DNA of 64,000 bases from positions 1,028,001-1,092,000 of the forward strand of contig NZ_CP083376.1 in assembly GCF_020042665.1 (NCBI RefSeq), in the 5' to 3' direction. A program made the position numbers and the translations under genes. This DNA comes from Pseudoxanthomonas sp. X-1 (lineage in GTDB: Bacteria; Pseudomonadota; Gammaproteobacteria; Xanthomonadales; Xanthomonadaceae). Positions 63,542 to 64,000 of this stretch are shown here, in pieces. A model generated the notes under the pieces. That model did no database searches, was not told where the DNA came from, and was given only the letters and a program-made list of their open reading frames with translations. Numbering within the stretch: the first letter of the stretch is position 1; each line of letters starts with the position of its first letter.

Positions 63542-63670
63542 CGCAGCGAAGGGGGAGGCCGGGAGGGGCGTTTTGCTTTGGCTTTGCCGCGAAGAGCGAC
63601 CCCTCCCCCTCAGTCGCTAGCCGCGACTTCGAGCTCCCCTTGGCCTACGGCCAAAGTGAGGGGGCAGGGC
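63542..63670. repeat. Intergenic repeat-like segment with GGGGGAGG/CCTCCCCC arms
   Basis: AAGGGGGAGGCCGGGAGGGG (from 63549) is followed by the partly complementary CCCCTCCCCCTC (from 63600) and CCAAAGTGAGGGGG. Such purine- and pyrimidine-rich inverted blocks recur between genes in Xanthomonadaceae genomes. No gene in 63454-63698. Confidence 0.5.
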
Positions 63671-63698
63671 GCGGGCCGCTTCGAGACCGCTGGCGTTC

Positions 63699-64000
63699 TT
63701 AGACCGGGCAGGACGCCGCTGGCGCGGCATCGGCGGCGGTGCCCCAGCCCTGCGGGTCGGGCTGCGTGCCCAGGGTGTAGTCCAGCGTGCCGCCCTGTCT
63801 GAGCGTGTCCACGTCCATCCATACCGCCGACTGCGGCTTGCCGTTGAAGCGCACGCCCTGCACGTAGCGCGGGCCGGCCTGCGGTGCGGCGTTGCCGCGC
63901 ACGGTCAGGGTGCGGCCGTTGCCCAGGTCGATGCGCGCGCGGGTGAAGCGCGGCGGATGCAGCAGCATCTGGCCGGTACCCGGCATCAGCGGCGAGAAGC
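63699..64000 (-). CDS. C-terminus of GH92-like glycosidase (continues past window)
   Basis: The last ~99 codons of a minus-strand gene open to base 64000. The visible part matches the C-terminal beta domain of GH92 alpha-mannosidases: ARIDLGNGRTLTVRG, YVQGVRFNGKPQSAVWMDVDTLRQGGTLDYTLGTQPDPQGWG. Identification rests on this end only. It is convergent with the lacI-family gene. Confidence 0.7.
   Translation of the reverse strand, partial: FSPLMPGTGQMLLHPPRFTRARIDLGNGRTLTVRGNAAPQAGPRYVQGVRFNGKPQSAVWMDVDTLRQGGTLDYTLGTQPDPQGWGTAADAAPAASCPV

Overview
The window is a high-GC (roughly 70% by eye) chromosomal segment of a gammaproteobacterium, most likely a Xanthomonadaceae member (Pseudoxanthomonas, Stenotrophomonas, Xanthomonas or a relative). 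The copL-copA-copB copper operon, many TonB-dependent receptors, ATGA-type gene overlaps, promoters placed almost on top of start codons, and short GTGGGAGCCGCC intergenic palindromes all fit. The genus is inferred, not proven.

Layout. 1-2454: 3' part of a propeller-type sensor histidine kinase and its NarL/FixJ response regulator. 2548-9764: copper resistance region. copL-copA-copB plus an EF-hand protein are on the minus strand; a MerR regulator, a Cu+ P-type ATPase and a CopZ-like chaperone are on the plus strand behind a MerR-type promoter. 9993-17515: SbmA/BacA-like ABC protein, TonB receptor, TldD and TldE/PmbA, a set suggesting peptide uptake and processing. 17613-22052: SDR dehydrogenase, AraC regulator, a decayed tldE fragment, LysR regulator, aldo/keto reductase and a small exported protein. 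22443-36715: a catabolic locus with a CitE-like lyase, a propeller-SSS symporter fusion, LysR regulator, TonB receptor, serine hydrolase, PfkB kinase, a TIM-barrel/SUMF1 fusion, a GH127 glycosidase and a CaiB-type CoA-transferase. 36873-42601: DUF1857 and NmrA-like proteins with a LysR regulator, a serine beta-lactamase-like hydrolase, an exported protein and a membrane-anchored winged-helix regulator. 43255-47061: UvrA2 and a MarR-GNAT fusion. 47171-50100: an accessory stretch with a serine-hydrolase relic and five small minus-strand genes that look like an orphan immunity-gene array, ending at a tRNA-Ile2(CAU) gene. 50552-63453: a 3-keto-sugar/glycoside regulon in two blocks around an RpiR-DMT-ketopantoate reductase module. 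63699-64000: the C-terminus of a GH92-like glycosidase.

How the genes work together. The clearest new logic is the 3-keto-sugar regulon. A LacI regulator (62449-63453) sits next to a perfect palindrome, TGCAATCGATTGCA. The same palindrome, inside a 19-bp identical block, lies 12 kb away upstream of the other block. Block one encodes a Tat-exported TIM-barrel isomerase, a GMC oxidoreductase, its Tat-exported small subunit and a secreted DUF1080 protein. Block two encodes another exported TIM-barrel protein, a Gfo/Idh oxidoreductase, an MFS permease and a cytosolic TIM-barrel isomerase. Together they could oxidise a glycoside to its 3-keto form outside the cytoplasm, cleave it, import the product and reduce it inside. 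Three decayed partial copies of genes (tldE, a serine hydrolase, a DMT transporter) show repeated local duplication and decay.
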